A DNA stretch of 64,000 nt, taken from assembly GCF_014217335.1 (NCBI RefSeq), contig NZ_CP060092.1:3365501-3429500 (forward strand). Reading direction: 5' to 3'. Position 1 is the first letter of the stretch; each line of letters begins with the position of its first letter. This document shows positions 40,687-49,803 of this stretch, piece after piece. The notes under the pieces are model-generated. The model had not been told where the DNA came from and did no database searches. It saw nothing but the letters and a program-made list of their open reading frames with translations. The stretch is from Teredinibacter purpureus. GTDB lineage: Bacteria; Pseudomonadota; Gammaproteobacteria; Pseudomonadales; Cellvibrionaceae. A program made the position numbers and the translations under genes.

Positions 40687-40989
40687 ATGTACCCTCTTAA
40701 AACGGCAACCTGTCACGTCATCCTCTCGATTTTAATTAGTGTAAGCCCACTTTCTTATGGTCGTGATGCCAACTCTCATATGATGACCCAAGAGCAAGCG
40801 CTAGCCGTGATTAATGAATACAAATCGTTGCGCACTACCTGCTCAGACACAAAAGACAAGGCGCGTAAAAACTGTTTTAGTGAATTAAAGGAAGCGAATA
40901 AACTCTATACCGTAGCAAAAAAGATGTTGGCGAAAGCAAACGCCACCTCTACACAGCAGGGGCTGCATTACGTAAGTTTTACACAATAG
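40687..40989 (+). CDS. Small secreted protein, unknown function (100 aa)
   Basis: Residues 1-25 form a signal peptide (basic start, hydrophobic CHVILSILISVSPLSYG core), so the mature part of about 75 residues should be periplasmic. It is Lys/Ala-rich and helical with two Cys (TTCSDTKDKARKNCF) that could form a disulfide. Not recognised. Start at ATG 40687; a TTG six bases upstream is in frame but less likely. It lies between the metH hairpin and the DUF2970 gene, all in one direction. Confidence 0.6.
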   Translation: MYPLKTATCHVILSILISVSPLSYGRDANSHMMTQEQALAVINEYKSLRTTCSDTKDKARKNCFSELKEANKLYTVAKKMLAKANATSTQQGLHYVSFTQ

Positions 40990-41055
40990 AAATTGGGGTT
41001 TGAGGTAATCTCTGGCACTATGAGCGCTTCAATTTAAACGTGCGCAGCTTTTTCT

Positions 41056-41289
41056 ATGTCCAGCAACCCCGAAAAACAATCAGAACCCACAGCCACGGAG
41101 CAGCCTCGGAAGCTTAGTTTTTTAAGATTGATGCTAACGGCATTTGCGGCTGCATTTGGTGTGCAGAGCAACAAAAATAGAGAAGCCGATTTCGCCCAAA
41201 AAAGCATTGTTCCCTATATCGCAGCAGGCGTAATTTTTACCCTATGCTTTATGATGACGCTTGTTTTTATCGTTGCTATGGTTGTTTAA
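41056..41289 (+). CDS. DUF2970 membrane protein
   Basis: A 77-residue protein with the DUF2970 pattern: LMLTAFAAAFGVQSNKNREADF (about 26-47) followed by a membrane helix (about 52-76). It is a short single-helix inner-membrane protein common in Pseudomonas-like bacteria; function unknown. It is the last plus-strand gene before a symmetric terminator. Confidence 0.85.
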   Translation: MSSNPEKQSEPTATEQPRKLSFLRLMLTAFAAAFGVQSNKNREADFAQKSIVPYIAAGVIFTLCFMMTLVFIVAMVV

Positions 41290-41318
41290 CTCCAACCTAT
41301 CACGCATAACGCTTACAT

Positions 41319-41355
41319 AAAAAAAGGCCCCACTCAAAGAGCAGGGCCTTTTTAG
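41319..41355. terminator. Bidirectional terminator
   Basis: AAAAAGGCCC (41321-41330) pairs with GGGCCTTTTT (41344-41353). T run on the right, A run on the left, so it can end both the DUF2970 transcript and that of the minus-strand 38-residue gene. Confidence 0.88.
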
Positions 41356-41422
41356 CCTTTCCATACCAAGCCAACACTTATAGCGTACAACACGGTAGGA
41401 CTCATCCTGTATGGGCTAAAAC

Positions 41423-41539
41423 TTATTGTCCGCTAATCCAGAATACGCAAGTAGTAACGAAGATCAAAATCAACGCAACTGCAGCTACAGCATCTGCAAC
41501 ACTGTCACCTGTTTCCATCATTTGAATGTCATCTTCCAC
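41423..41539 (-). CDS. 38-residue single-helix membrane protein
   Basis: A short reading frame missed by length cut-offs. It starts with GTG at 41539, six bases after a very strong AAGGGGGAG site, and encodes an acidic N-terminus (VEDDIQMMETGDSVADAV) then one membrane helix (AAVALILIFVTTCVFWI) and ISGQ at the end. The bidirectional terminator at 41319-41355 lies downstream. I recall similar short proteins near cysI in Pseudomonas-like genomes but cannot verify this. Function unknown; Asn/Asp-rich start facing the cytosol and helix suggest a regulator or accessory of a membrane complex. Confidence 0.65.
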   Translation of the reverse strand: MEDDIQMMETGDSVADAVAAVALILIFVTTCVFWISGQ

Positions 41540-41968
41540 CGACTCCCCCTTGTTATTCTCATGTAGAGTACGATTTATAAAACGAACATGATTCACATAT
41601 AAGAACTGTTCAACGAAGCTCTATTCAAGCGTAAGTGGGGCAAATTGGCAAGACCCTTTGAAGAATTATCACCATTAGTTCTAAATAAAAGTGCCATTTA
41701 ACTGATTATCCCTACTTTAAGCCCCTAAACCGACCCGCATCCAGTCGACTATTGACTATTTTCTGGTCAACCAGAAGCACACGCACCATCCTATCTTTCC
41801 AGAGGCTCGCAGGCGACGATCAAATCCTGTATCCTTGCGCTCTTTTTTATTGGCAGTATTTACGTTTTAACCACGTAGATAATGGGTATACAAGCCCTCT
41901 CTAAATTTACGTGTATAACGGTAATACGTCTTTACCACTATAACCCGATAATCAGGTAATGCTATTCA
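41540..41968. other. Intergenic region between the 38-residue gene and cysI
   Basis: About 430 bases with no supportable gene or repeat. It must contain divergent promoters for the 38-residue gene and cysI. I cannot place a CysB-type site with confidence. Confidence 0.4.
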
Positions 41969-43633
41969 ATGTACGTTTACGACGAACATGACCATAAAAT
42001 CATCCGTGAGCGCGTAGCCCAGTTTAGAGGTCAAACAGACCGTTTTTTGGCTGGTGAACTAAAAGAAGAAGAATTTCTCCCGCTACGCTTACAAAATGGA
42101 CTTTATATTCAGCGACTAGCGCCAATGCTTCGAATTGCAGTGCCTTACGGCATGCTTAATTCCAAGCAGTTACGTAAAGTTGCCCATATCACGCGGCTTT
42201 ACGATAAAGGCTATTGCCACTTCACTACGCGTCAGAATATACAGCTAAACTGGCCGCAGCTTGAACAAGTGCCCGATATTCTGGCTGAGCTTGCAGACGT
42301 TGAAATGCACGCGGTTCAAACAAGCGGTAACTGTATTCGCAATGTGACTTCTGACCAATTCGCTGGTGTGGCACAAGATGAAATTATTGACCCTCGCCCC
42401 TATTGCGAGATTATTCGTCAATGGTCTACATTCCACCCAGAATTTGCCTTCTTGCCACGTAAATTTAAAATTGCTGTTTCAGGCACTGAAGAAGATCGCG
42501 CAGCTATCCATTTTCACGATATCGGCTTACAACTAGTCAAACAGGAAAATGGCGCAATCGGCTTCACCGTTCTCGTCGGCGGTGGACTCGGCCGAACACC
42601 GGTGATTGGCAGTATCGTCCGTGAATTTTTACCGGAACAAGATCTGTTAACCTATCTAGAAGCAATATTACGGGTCTATAACCTACATGGCCGCCGCGAC
42701 AATAAGTACAAGGCGCGCATCAAAATATTGGTGAAAGCAAAAGGTGTAGAAACCTTTGCCAGCATGGTTGAGCAAGAGTGGAAACTCATACAAGACAGCC
42801 AAACGCTTCTTACTGATAAAGAGATTAATCGCGCTAAAAGTTTCTTTACTGCACCGGAATACGCTATTTTCGATGCTGACGAGAGCCAAGCGTTGCTTTC
42901 AGAGCAAACGGCCAACAACAAAGCATTTTCCAATTGGATTAACCGAAACGTCACAGGCCACACAAAGCCCGGTTACAACGCTGTAACTTTATCACTGAAA
43001 CCCACAGGGGTAGCACCAGGCGACGTTACTGATACTCAGCTAGAGGCTATAGCAGACCTTGCCGACCGTTATTCGTTTGGTGAAATTCGCACAACGCACG
43101 ACCAGAACGTTGTACTAGCCGATGTAAAAACTCAAGAGCTTCAAAACCTTTGGGCTGAACTTAAAATATCAGGTTTTGCAACGCCTAATATTGGCACGCT
43201 TACCGACATGATCTGCTGCCCTGGCGGCGATTTCTGTTCGTTAGCGAACGCTAAATCTATTCCTGTTGCCGAGGCTATTCAACGTGAGTTCGACGACCTT
43301 GACTACCTCTACGACCTAGGCGACCTCGCCCTTAATATATCAGGCTGTATGAACGCCTGCGGCCACCATCATATTGGCGATATAGGCGTGTTAGGTGTTG
43401 ATAAAAAAGGCCTCGAATTCTACCAAGTACAGCTGGGCGGAAATTCAAAAAATGATGCTGCACTCGGTAAAGTACTAGGCCCGTCTTTTTCTCGCGACCA
43501 AATGCCAAGCGTTATTCGCAAGCTAATCGATGTATTCGTTGAGCAACGAATCGAGGGCGAAGCCTTTTCATCGACGTATCGCCGTGTCGGAATAGATTCA
43601 TTCAAGGAGCGCGTATATGCCAAAGCTAATTAA
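41969..43633 (+). CDS. cysI: Sulfite reductase haemoprotein (CysI type)
   Basis: Six-electron reduction of sulfite to sulfide for cysteine synthesis. The 554-residue protein has two nitrite/sulfite reductase ferredoxin-like half domains and the sirohaem-4Fe-4S ligands Cys417 and Cys423 (CCPGGDFC) and Cys460 and Cys464 (SGCMNAC). No CysJ flavoprotein is adjacent; the partner gene is DUF934, as in Pseudomonas, so the electron donor may be ferredoxin or another reductase. Overlaps the DUF934 gene by 17 bases. Confidence 0.95.
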   Translation: MYVYDEHDHKIIRERVAQFRGQTDRFLAGELKEEEFLPLRLQNGLYIQRLAPMLRIAVPYGMLNSKQLRKVAHITRLYDKGYCHFTTRQNIQLNWPQLEQVPDILAELADVEMHAVQTSGNCIRNVTSDQFAGVAQDEIIDPRPYCEIIRQWSTFHPEFAFLPRKFKIAVSGTEEDRAAIHFHDIGLQLVKQENGAIGFTVLVGGGLGRTPVIGSIVREFLPEQDLLTYLEAILRVYNLHGRRDNKYKARIKILVKAKGVETFASMVEQEWKLIQDSQTLLTDKEINRAKSFFTAPEYAIFDADESQALLSEQTANNKAFSNWINRNVTGHTKPGYNAVTLSLKPTGVAPGDVTDTQLEAIADLADRYSFGEIRTTHDQNVVLADVKTQELQNLWAELKISGFATPNIGTLTDMICCPGGDFCSLANAKSIPVAEAIQREFDDLDYLYDLGDLALNISGCMNACGHHHIGDIGVLGVDKKGLEFYQVQLGGNSKNDAALGKVLGPSFSRDQMPSVIRKLIDVFVEQRIEGEAFSSTYRRVGIDSFKERVYAKAN

Positions 43634-44120
43634 AAATGGGGAGGTCACGGAGAACCCGTGGGTCACATTAACCTCAGAGGAAGTTGTAGGCGCAAACCTT
43701 GCTTCGGGCCAATGGCTCATACCGCTAAGCGACTATTTGACGTTTGTGGAAAAGAAAAGTGCCGAGCTTGCAAACTGCTCACCGTGGATCAGTACCGATT
43801 TTGACCTCTCAAGCCCACACTTAGAGATTGCACTTCAACATGCCTCTCTAATAGGTATCGAGTTTCCAGCGTTCACCGATGGACGCGGTTTTTCTCTCGC
43901 ACGCACCATTCGAGAGCTTCATGAATTCAAAGGCGATTTGCGAGCCGTTGGCAATTTTATTGCCGACCAAATGTTTTTCTTAAGTCGATGCGGCATTTCA
44001 AGTTTCGCTGTAAATGACGACATTAGCACCAATACCGCGCAAGAATGCTTAGCTGATTTCTCCGTTAGGTATCAGGCAGGTATAGACGAGCCTCAGCCTC
44101 TCTTTAGACGTAGAAGCTAA
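43617..44120 (+). CDS. DUF934 protein, sulfite-reduction accessory
   Basis: A 167-residue protein of the DUF934 family, which is almost always found directly after CysI-type sulfite reductase genes and is thought to help sulfite reduction. Seen: GANLASGQWLIPL near the start, IEFPAFTDGRGFSLARTIRE in the middle and GDLRAVGNFIADQMFFLSRCGI, the family's core. The 17-base overlap with cysI implies translational coupling. The biochemical role remains unknown. Confidence 0.92.
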   Translation: MPKLIKNGEVTENPWVTLTSEEVVGANLASGQWLIPLSDYLTFVEKKSAELANCSPWISTDFDLSSPHLEIALQHASLIGIEFPAFTDGRGFSLARTIRELHEFKGDLRAVGNFIADQMFFLSRCGISSFAVNDDISTNTAQECLADFSVRYQAGIDEPQPLFRRRS

Positions 44121-44129
44121 CGCCTTTTC

Positions 44130-44164
44130 ACGCGCCTTCGTTTTCTTTACGAACAAAGGCGCGT
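44130..44164 (+). terminator. Hairpin after cysI-DUF934
   Basis: ACGCGCCTT (44130-44138) pairs with AAGGCGCGT (44156-44164), extended by GTT/AAC inside. The tail is T/C-rich rather than pure T. It lies ten bases after the stop codon, as expected for the end of the sulfite operon. Confidence 0.65.
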
Positions 44165-44315
44165 ATATTCCTCCTCCTTCTTTTTCAGTACTCCTCTGCA
44201 ATATTCCACTCAACACTACCACCACTTCAGTGCTAGACTAATAGGGTATGAATACACCCTACGGCTGATGAATATCAGTGCCCCACTCCCCTAACGAACA
44301 AAAAGCAACTGACTT

Positions 44316-45482
44316 ATGGAAGGCGGAATATTTAGCGCTTTTTTTGCCATTTTTTGCGGCGCAGCGGTTCTCGCCTCAGTTGCACTTTATACCCGCCAAC
44401 CTCTTTTAGTTGCGTACATCGCGTTAGGTGTCGCACTCGGCCCTTTCGGCTTCTCTGTTATTGAAGATATCTCTCACATTGCGGAAATGGCAGAGATTGG
44501 CATTATATTTTTACTTTTCTTGCTTGGCTTGGATATGCAGCCACGCGCCCTGCTGGCTGTTTTAAAAAGCGCCACTCATATCGCCATTATCAGTAGTGCT
44601 GTGTTTGCGTTAATCGGTATAGGTATTGGGCTTTTATTTGATTTTACCCTAATGGAGTCGGTCGTTATTGGTATGGCCTCAATGTTCTCCAGCACCATTA
44701 TTGGCATAAAACTCCTACCAACAACGGTATTGCACCACAAGCACACCGGCGAACTAATGATCGGCTTACTATTGCTTCAAGACTTTATCGCAATTTTTTG
44801 TTTGATGATTCTTCTAAGCGGTAAAAACGGTGAGCTAGACTTCAAGTTGCTCGGCTTTGCTGTCGCAGCCCTTCCTGTATTAGTGCTTTGCGCCTTTCTA
44901 TTTGTAAAATTTATACTAATCAAATTAATCACTAAATTTGATCGCTTTCACGAATATATTTTTCTTGTCGCCATAGGCTGGTGCTTGGGTTTAGCGGAGC
45001 TAGCGGAGCTATTAAATCTTTCAGCCGAAATTGGGGCGTTTATTGCGGGTATCTCAATAGCAACCAGCCCAATTGCGCAATACATTGCCCTTAACCTTAA
45101 GCCTCTACGCGATTTCTTTTTAGTTTTGTTCTTTTTCAGCTTAGGCGCAAGGCTAAACATTGAACTACTGCCACAAGTGCTTTTTGCTGCAAGCGTGTAC
45201 GCTATCGCTATGTTAGCGGCCAAGCCTTTAGTGTTTTATGGTTTACTCAGGCAGCAAAGTGAAAAACCCGCGCTCGCGTGGGACATAGGCTTTAGGCTGG
45301 GGCAGATCAGTGAGTTTTCACTGTTGATAGTATTTGTTGCCTTGAGCACAGGATTGATTGGGGAAAAAGCATCACTTCTCATTCAAAGTGCAGCGATATT
45401 TAGCTTTCTAATATCGAGCTATATCGTTATCTTCAATTTCCCCAACCCGATTGCCGTTGCTGACAAACTTCGGCGGGACTAA
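44316..45482 (+). CDS. CPA2-family cation:proton antiporter
   Basis: A 388-residue membrane protein with about twelve helices and the fold motifs of Kef/CPA2 antiporters (YIALGVALGPFGF, EIGIIFLLFLLGLDMQPRAL, SSTIIGIKLLPT, and the LLLLQDFIAI helix with the conserved Asp). It exchanges a monovalent cation, probably K+ or Na+, for protons across the inner membrane. It stops after the transport domain; no C-terminal NAD-binding RCK domain follows. Its TAA stop overlaps the sohB TAG stop on the other strand (CTAA, 45479-45482). Confidence 0.9.
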   Translation: MEGGIFSAFFAIFCGAAVLASVALYTRQPLLVAYIALGVALGPFGFSVIEDISHIAEMAEIGIIFLLFLLGLDMQPRALLAVLKSATHIAIISSAVFALIGIGIGLLFDFTLMESVVIGMASMFSSTIIGIKLLPTTVLHHKHTGELMIGLLLLQDFIAIFCLMILLSGKNGELDFKLLGFAVAALPVLVLCAFLFVKFILIKLITKFDRFHEYIFLVAIGWCLGLAELAELLNLSAEIGAFIAGISIATSPIAQYIALNLKPLRDFFLVLFFFSLGARLNIELLPQVLFAASVYAIAMLAAKPLVFYGLLRQQSEKPALAWDIGFRLGQISEFSLLIVFVALSTGLIGEKASLLIQSAAIFSFLISSYIVIFNFPNPIAVADKLRRD

Positions 45483-46573
45483 CTCATTATTTTGTTGTTC
45501 AGTTTGGTCAGTGTTTTGTTCACTACACTATCAAAGGCCACCGCCACACTTAAACCAAGTTTCTCAGGCAACGTTTTCTTTTCTATATAGTTAATTTCAA
45601 ACACGTCCGCTTCCGAGCATGCATCCATTAAATATTGATCAGACGTCTGAATTTCATCAACCAAATTCTTAGCCAACGCTCGCGACCCAAACCAAATTTC
45701 ACCCGTAGAGACTTCATCTACATCCACCGCTTTGCGATTTTCATGGATAAACTCTTTAAACAATACATGGGTGTCTTCTAAATCTTCTACGAATTTCTTA
45801 CGACCCTTATCGGAAATTTCACCAAACATAGTGAGCGTACGCTTGTACTCGCCCGCCGTCAGCATTTCGTAATCAATATCATTCTTTTTAAGTAAACGAT
45901 GAAAGTTAGGTAGCTGTGCCACAACGCCAATCGAGCCAATTATAGCGAAGGGAGCACTAATAATTTTATTCGCCACGCATGCCATCATATAGCCGCCACT
46001 CGCGGCTACCTTATCAACGCAAATAGTGAGAGGAATATTTTTATCAGTGATACGCGTTAATTGGCTAGAAGCCAAACCGTAGCTGTGCACCATGCCACCT
46101 TGACTTTCCAATTTCACGACGACTTCATCGTTTTCTGTGGCAAGCGCTAGTATTGCCGTTACAATTTTTCTTAGCTCTTCTGTTGCCGATGCTTTTATAT
46201 CACCATCGAACTCCGTTACAAACACGCGCTTTTTGGCGACTTCGGCTACAACTGTATTATCACTTTCAACGGGCTCCTTTTTTGATTTTTTAGCCGCTTT
46301 TAGTTTTTCTTTCGCGACTTTCTTTTCCAACTTCGCATCAGCTTTACGCTTTTTTTCTTCCAGCTTAAGGTCTGACTCATCCAACACTACAGACTTTATA
46401 CCTTCAACAATATCGTCAAACTTTTCGTTTAACATAGTCACTTCTATATGACCTTTACCTTGGCCCTGCGACTTCATGCTGGACGCCGCGACTACAACAA
46501 CAATAGCCACTATAGCCACAACTAACGTTATGCTCTTGGCTAAAAACATGCCATATTCAAATAAAAATTCCAA
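45479..46573 (-). CDS. sohB: S49-family protease SohB
   Basis: Inner-membrane serine protease with a periplasmic catalytic domain, related to signal peptide peptidase SppA. The 364-residue protein has an N-terminal membrane helix (about 12-32), a very Lys-rich stretch (about 70-100), and the S49 domain with Ser192 in AASGGYMM and Lys244 in GEYKRTLTMFGE as the likely Ser-Lys dyad. Normal length. Last gene of the fimL-nudC-membrane protein-sohB run. Confidence 0.93.
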   Translation of the reverse strand: MEFLFEYGMFLAKSITLVVAIVAIVVVVAASSMKSQGQGKGHIEVTMLNEKFDDIVEGIKSVVLDESDLKLEEKKRKADAKLEKKVAKEKLKAAKKSKKEPVESDNTVVAEVAKKRVFVTEFDGDIKASATEELRKIVTAILALATENDEVVVKLESQGGMVHSYGLASSQLTRITDKNIPLTICVDKVAASGGYMMACVANKIISAPFAIIGSIGVVAQLPNFHRLLKKNDIDYEMLTAGEYKRTLTMFGEISDKGRKKFVEDLEDTHVLFKEFIHENRKAVDVDEVSTGEIWFGSRALAKNLVDEIQTSDQYLMDACSEADVFEINYIEKKTLPEKLGLSVAVAFDSVVNKTLTKLNNKIMS

Positions 46574-46602
46574 AATCCCACTCCAATTCGTAGTTTAATA
46601 AT

Positions 46603-47259
46603 TTAACGCCAACGCTCAACCGCTCGAGTTGCGACATCATTCATAGGTCTGGCAACTAGGCCACTCGCACTCAGCGATATCTGATAGAAAGCCCCGTCCT
46701 CCATCGGGAGGTAAGTCGCACTGCCATAGCTGGCATCAATAAGAGGGACAAAACCTCCACTATTTTGCAACCAACTCCAACTATCTATCCAATACTGATT
46801 TTCTGATAGCTGATGAACACTACGTTTTTTTCGGTGTTCATCCTCAAGTGAATAATACCGCCCACTAAGGCGGTCTAAACGGTACCCAGGCTTCGCCCCC
46901 ATTCCCTTAAGAAAACCCGTCCAAGCTATCACTCGAGCATCGATTTGCCATTGATCTCCATAAATTACAACGCTGTTTTCAGACCCCTCATGGATCAACG
47001 TTAAGGTTGCAGTGTAATCTTGAGTATCATTCTGACTAAAGCTGATTGTACCTAACGTTTTTTCACTCAAAAGTTGTTTGTAACTTAACAGATCCAAGCT
47101 AACTAGCACCATAAATACAGCTAGTGCGAGTAAACCTAAGCCTACACTGCCCCGCATCCACGCAATAATCCAGCGGCCTTTCCCCACCATTTTCAAGCCA
47201 AAATAAATCGCCACTAGTGATATCACTATAATGAGGCTTACGAATCCGCTGTATAACAT
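46603..47259 (-). CDS. Conserved two-helix membrane protein, unknown function
   Basis: A 218-residue protein with two membrane helices (about 5-22 and 32-55) followed by a periplasmic domain of about 160 residues rich in Trp, Tyr and Ser. Homologues in Pseudomonas are often mislabelled 'cation/multidrug efflux pump'; the short length and two helices do not support a pump. It sits between nudC (11-base gap) and sohB (29-base gap) in one transcription unit. Role unknown. Confidence 0.75.
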   Translation of the reverse strand: MLYSGFVSLIIVISLVAIYFGLKMVGKGRWIIAWMRGSVGLGLLALAVFMVLVSLDLLSYKQLLSEKTLGTISFSQNDTQDYTATLTLIHEGSENSVVIYGDQWQIDARVIAWTGFLKGMGAKPGYRLDRLSGRYYSLEDEHRKKRSVHQLSENQYWIDSWSWLQNSGGFVPLIDASYGSATYLPMEDGAFYQISLSASGLVARPMNDVATRAVERWR

Positions 47260-47270
47260 GCTCGCTCCTA

Positions 47271-48086
47271 TTAGCTGACCGCTTGGTTCGTTTTATCTTT
47301 TACAAACCGCCTTATTAATTGCCCGGAAATCGTACTCTCCGGAGGAATAAGGGGAAGATCACTGTAATGGAACCAGTCGGCCTCTAAAATTTCTTTTTCG
47401 TCAATACGTATATCGCCAGCCTTATGCTCGGCAATAAAACCAAACATTAACTGCCCAGGAAAAGGCCAAGCTTGAGAGCCTGCATACCGAAGGTTATGTA
47501 CGACAAGCCCAACCTCTTCCTCCACTTCACGGGCAAAAGCCTGCTCTGCATTTTCCCCCACCTCAATAAACCCCGCCAGTGTACTAAACATTCCCTCTGG
47601 GAGCCTATCTCCTCTTGCGAGTAAGCAATGATTTCCACGGATAATTAAACCAATGACACAAGGTGATATTCGAGGGTAAAAATTTAATTGGCATTGCTGG
47701 CAATCTAGGCTAGGTTCATCGTCGGCTAACACCGTTTTACCGCCGCACTTGCCGCAGTATTGATGCTCGATAAGCCATCGGCTCGTTTGAACCGCTCGAC
47801 TCGCCACTTGAAACGCCGCCTGATCGATATTACCCAGACAACTTCGGAGGCTACGCCATTCCAATTGATCGCATGCCAAAGACGCCGTTGAGCACAGGTA
47901 AAGCGTTAACGAAGGTGTGAGTTTAAAGTGGAGGGCCTCACACAGAAAGCCTGACGGTAGTTGCGAACGGGATAAAAGGTATTCACATGACCCCGCTTCT
48001 ACCAATAGTCGTTCGCCGTCTAAAACAACGATAATACGAATAGGTGTCTCATCCCCATTGCCCTTTGAGTGACTAGTCCTCTCCAT
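47271..48086 (-). CDS. nudC: NADH pyrophosphatase NudC
   Basis: Nudix hydrolase that cleaves NAD(H), and in E. coli removes NAD caps from RNA 5' ends. The 271-residue protein has a zinc ribbon (Cys111, Cys114, Cys129, Cys132) and the Nudix box at 172-194 (GFIEVGE...REVEEEVGL), plus the downstream SQAWPFPGQLMFGF motif specific to NudC. Its start overlaps the end of fimL by 14 bases. Confidence 0.95.
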   Translation of the reverse strand: MERTSHSKGNGDETPIRIIVVLDGERLLVEAGSCEYLLSRSQLPSGFLCEALHFKLTPSLTLYLCSTASLACDQLEWRSLRSCLGNIDQAAFQVASRAVQTSRWLIEHQYCGKCGGKTVLADDEPSLDCQQCQLNFYPRISPCVIGLIIRGNHCLLARGDRLPEGMFSTLAGFIEVGENAEQAFAREVEEEVGLVVHNLRYAGSQAWPFPGQLMFGFIAEHKAGDIRIDEKEILEADWFHYSDLPLIPPESTISGQLIRRFVKDKTNQAVS

Positions 48087-49803
48087 AAACAGCTAAACCG
48101 AGAGTTTCGAGGCTTTCTTCTGCAATTTTGAGTACAGACTCATCCATCTCTAAAGAGGCGTTAGCAGAATCCAAATAATATTCAACCGCCACCACCGCAT
48201 CGGCGAAGGTTTCGAGCAATTCTTTTAGCGCCGCTGGTCGATCTTGATCCATCAAAACCCCATCAACAAAATCAACGCACTTTGAAAGAATTTCAGCCGC
48301 GCGATCCTTCTTGAGCATTATCATTCCGCCACGCACAGTGTTTAACGTTTTCGCAATGTTACGTATATGGCCACTATCAAAATTAGAATCCGCATACGAC
48401 GTTAATGCGCGCTTGGTGAGGGATAAGCCCGCTTCGCACTCTTCTATTACAATTCGGCCTGCCTCTGACAGCTCGTTTGAGGCAATAATTTCTGTTTGCG
48501 CGAGTTTGTTCGCCTCGGCCAATTTTGCATCGGAGAGTTTGGCATTTTCAAGGGAGGCTACCGCACTATCTAAGTACAACATGGTGCTGGCAACATCTGA
48601 AAGCTCGCTGAGCTCAGGGCCATTTTCTTCTAGTTTCCACAAATGAATGCGCTTTATTTCATCTTTTAAGATATTGCTGGGCGAGACAAGCCCAACTATC
48701 GATAAGATTTCCGCAATTTTTTGCAAGTTACCCAAAAACTCGTCGAGATCATCAATTTTTTGGGTACTGCTTTGCGCAGCACTTTCAAGCACCTTTTTCG
48801 TATTTGAGAGCTCGCCCTGTAGCACTTTTGCAAGGGACATAACCGTGTGCGCACTGGGGCCATGAAGAGCATCACGCTCATTCGATAAATCAGTATCTTT
48901 GTAGTCGAAATTTTCAATATCATATTTCGACCGAATATTACGGATATCATCCGAGTCTTTACCCGAGAGCGCTAATAAATAAACCAACTCTTTCAGCAAA
49001 GCCCTAGGGGGAGAGGCATTAAGAGCGCCCTCTCCATTTTGCTGAACTTGCCTTAGTACGCGATCAATTCGACCAAACAACATTTTCCGCGTTTCGAGCA
49101 ATGACATATTCTCCGTTTGCATAGCATCGAGCACGAGATTCGACATCCACCAAAGTTGTGTCAAAGCATGGCTACTGCCAGACAAACGCTGCATTCGGAT
49201 CATCGCTCGGCGCATCATGGCATAAGAGTTTTTAACCTGTTTTTCACGCATCAACCCCAGAAGCCCTATTTGATACATTTGGCGCAGTCTCGACACCACC
49301 TGATCAAACGCGCTTCCTTGCAGATCTAAAGGCTCGAAAGCCGGCATTACCGGTGTTTGGCTTAAATCGACATGAAAAAAATGACACTCGGTAAGCGCCG
49401 GTTCAAACCGAACTTTTCGGAGTTCATTAATTTGAGGAATAAGCAAAACAGGAATTTTTCGCTCAACTTGCTGAATGTATTCTAGGTAACGCGTTAGCAC
49501 AAAAAACGTATTCGATATAACTTCTAGGCGCCTGTCATATTCGGCACCTGAATTGCCCGGGGATATATCCGTAGCGGTTACCAGCAGCTCTTCGGCTAGC
49601 AAACAAGCCCCACGAAATTGAATTAACCGCAAAATGCCGACTATCTGACGAATGCCATCTATGCAGTTTTGCAACGATTCACTATTTTGCTGCTGCCCTA
49701 CGAAATTTTCTAAATTACGTGCCGAGTCGTCAATGGTGGCCACTAATTCATCACGCACTAATTTAAGTGATTGAAAATTAACGGCATCAGTTGATGAGTT
49801 CAC
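48073..49803 (-). CDS. fimL: FimL-like scaffold protein of twitching motility and cAMP control
   Basis: A 576-residue helical protein resembling the N-terminal part of ChpA/PilL and, by gene position just before nudC, Pseudomonas FimL. Known role of FimL: a scaffold without phosphotransfer that links the Chp chemotaxis-like system and FimV at the pole to adenylate cyclase CyaB and type IV pili. Seen: repeated helical bundles with several Glu/Asp runs, but no canonical Hpt histidine motif, in keeping with a non-phosphorylated scaffold. No pil or chp genes are in the window. Confidence 0.8.
   Translation of the reverse strand: MNSSTDAVNFQSLKLVRDELVATIDDSARNLENFVGQQQNSESLQNCIDGIRQIVGILRLIQFRGACLLAEELLVTATDISPGNSGAEYDRRLEVISNTFFVLTRYLEYIQQVERKIPVLLIPQINELRKVRFEPALTECHFFHVDLSQTPVMPAFEPLDLQGSAFDQVVSRLRQMYQIGLLGLMREKQVKNSYAMMRRAMIRMQRLSGSSHALTQLWWMSNLVLDAMQTENMSLLETRKMLFGRIDRVLRQVQQNGEGALNASPPRALLKELVYLLALSGKDSDDIRNIRSKYDIENFDYKDTDLSNERDALHGPSAHTVMSLAKVLQGELSNTKKVLESAAQSSTQKIDDLDEFLGNLQKIAEILSIVGLVSPSNILKDEIKRIHLWKLEENGPELSELSDVASTMLYLDSAVASLENAKLSDAKLAEANKLAQTEIIASNELSEAGRIVIEECEAGLSLTKRALTSYADSNFDSGHIRNIAKTLNTVRGGMIMLKKDRAAEILSKCVDFVDGVLMDQDRPAALKELLETFADAVVAVEYYLDSANASLEMDESVLKIAEESLETLGLAVYGED

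Noticed and set aside
44994..45011. Tandem nine-base GCGGAGCTA repeat
   Set aside because: Encodes LAELAEL in a membrane helix of the antiporter; ordinary local duplication.
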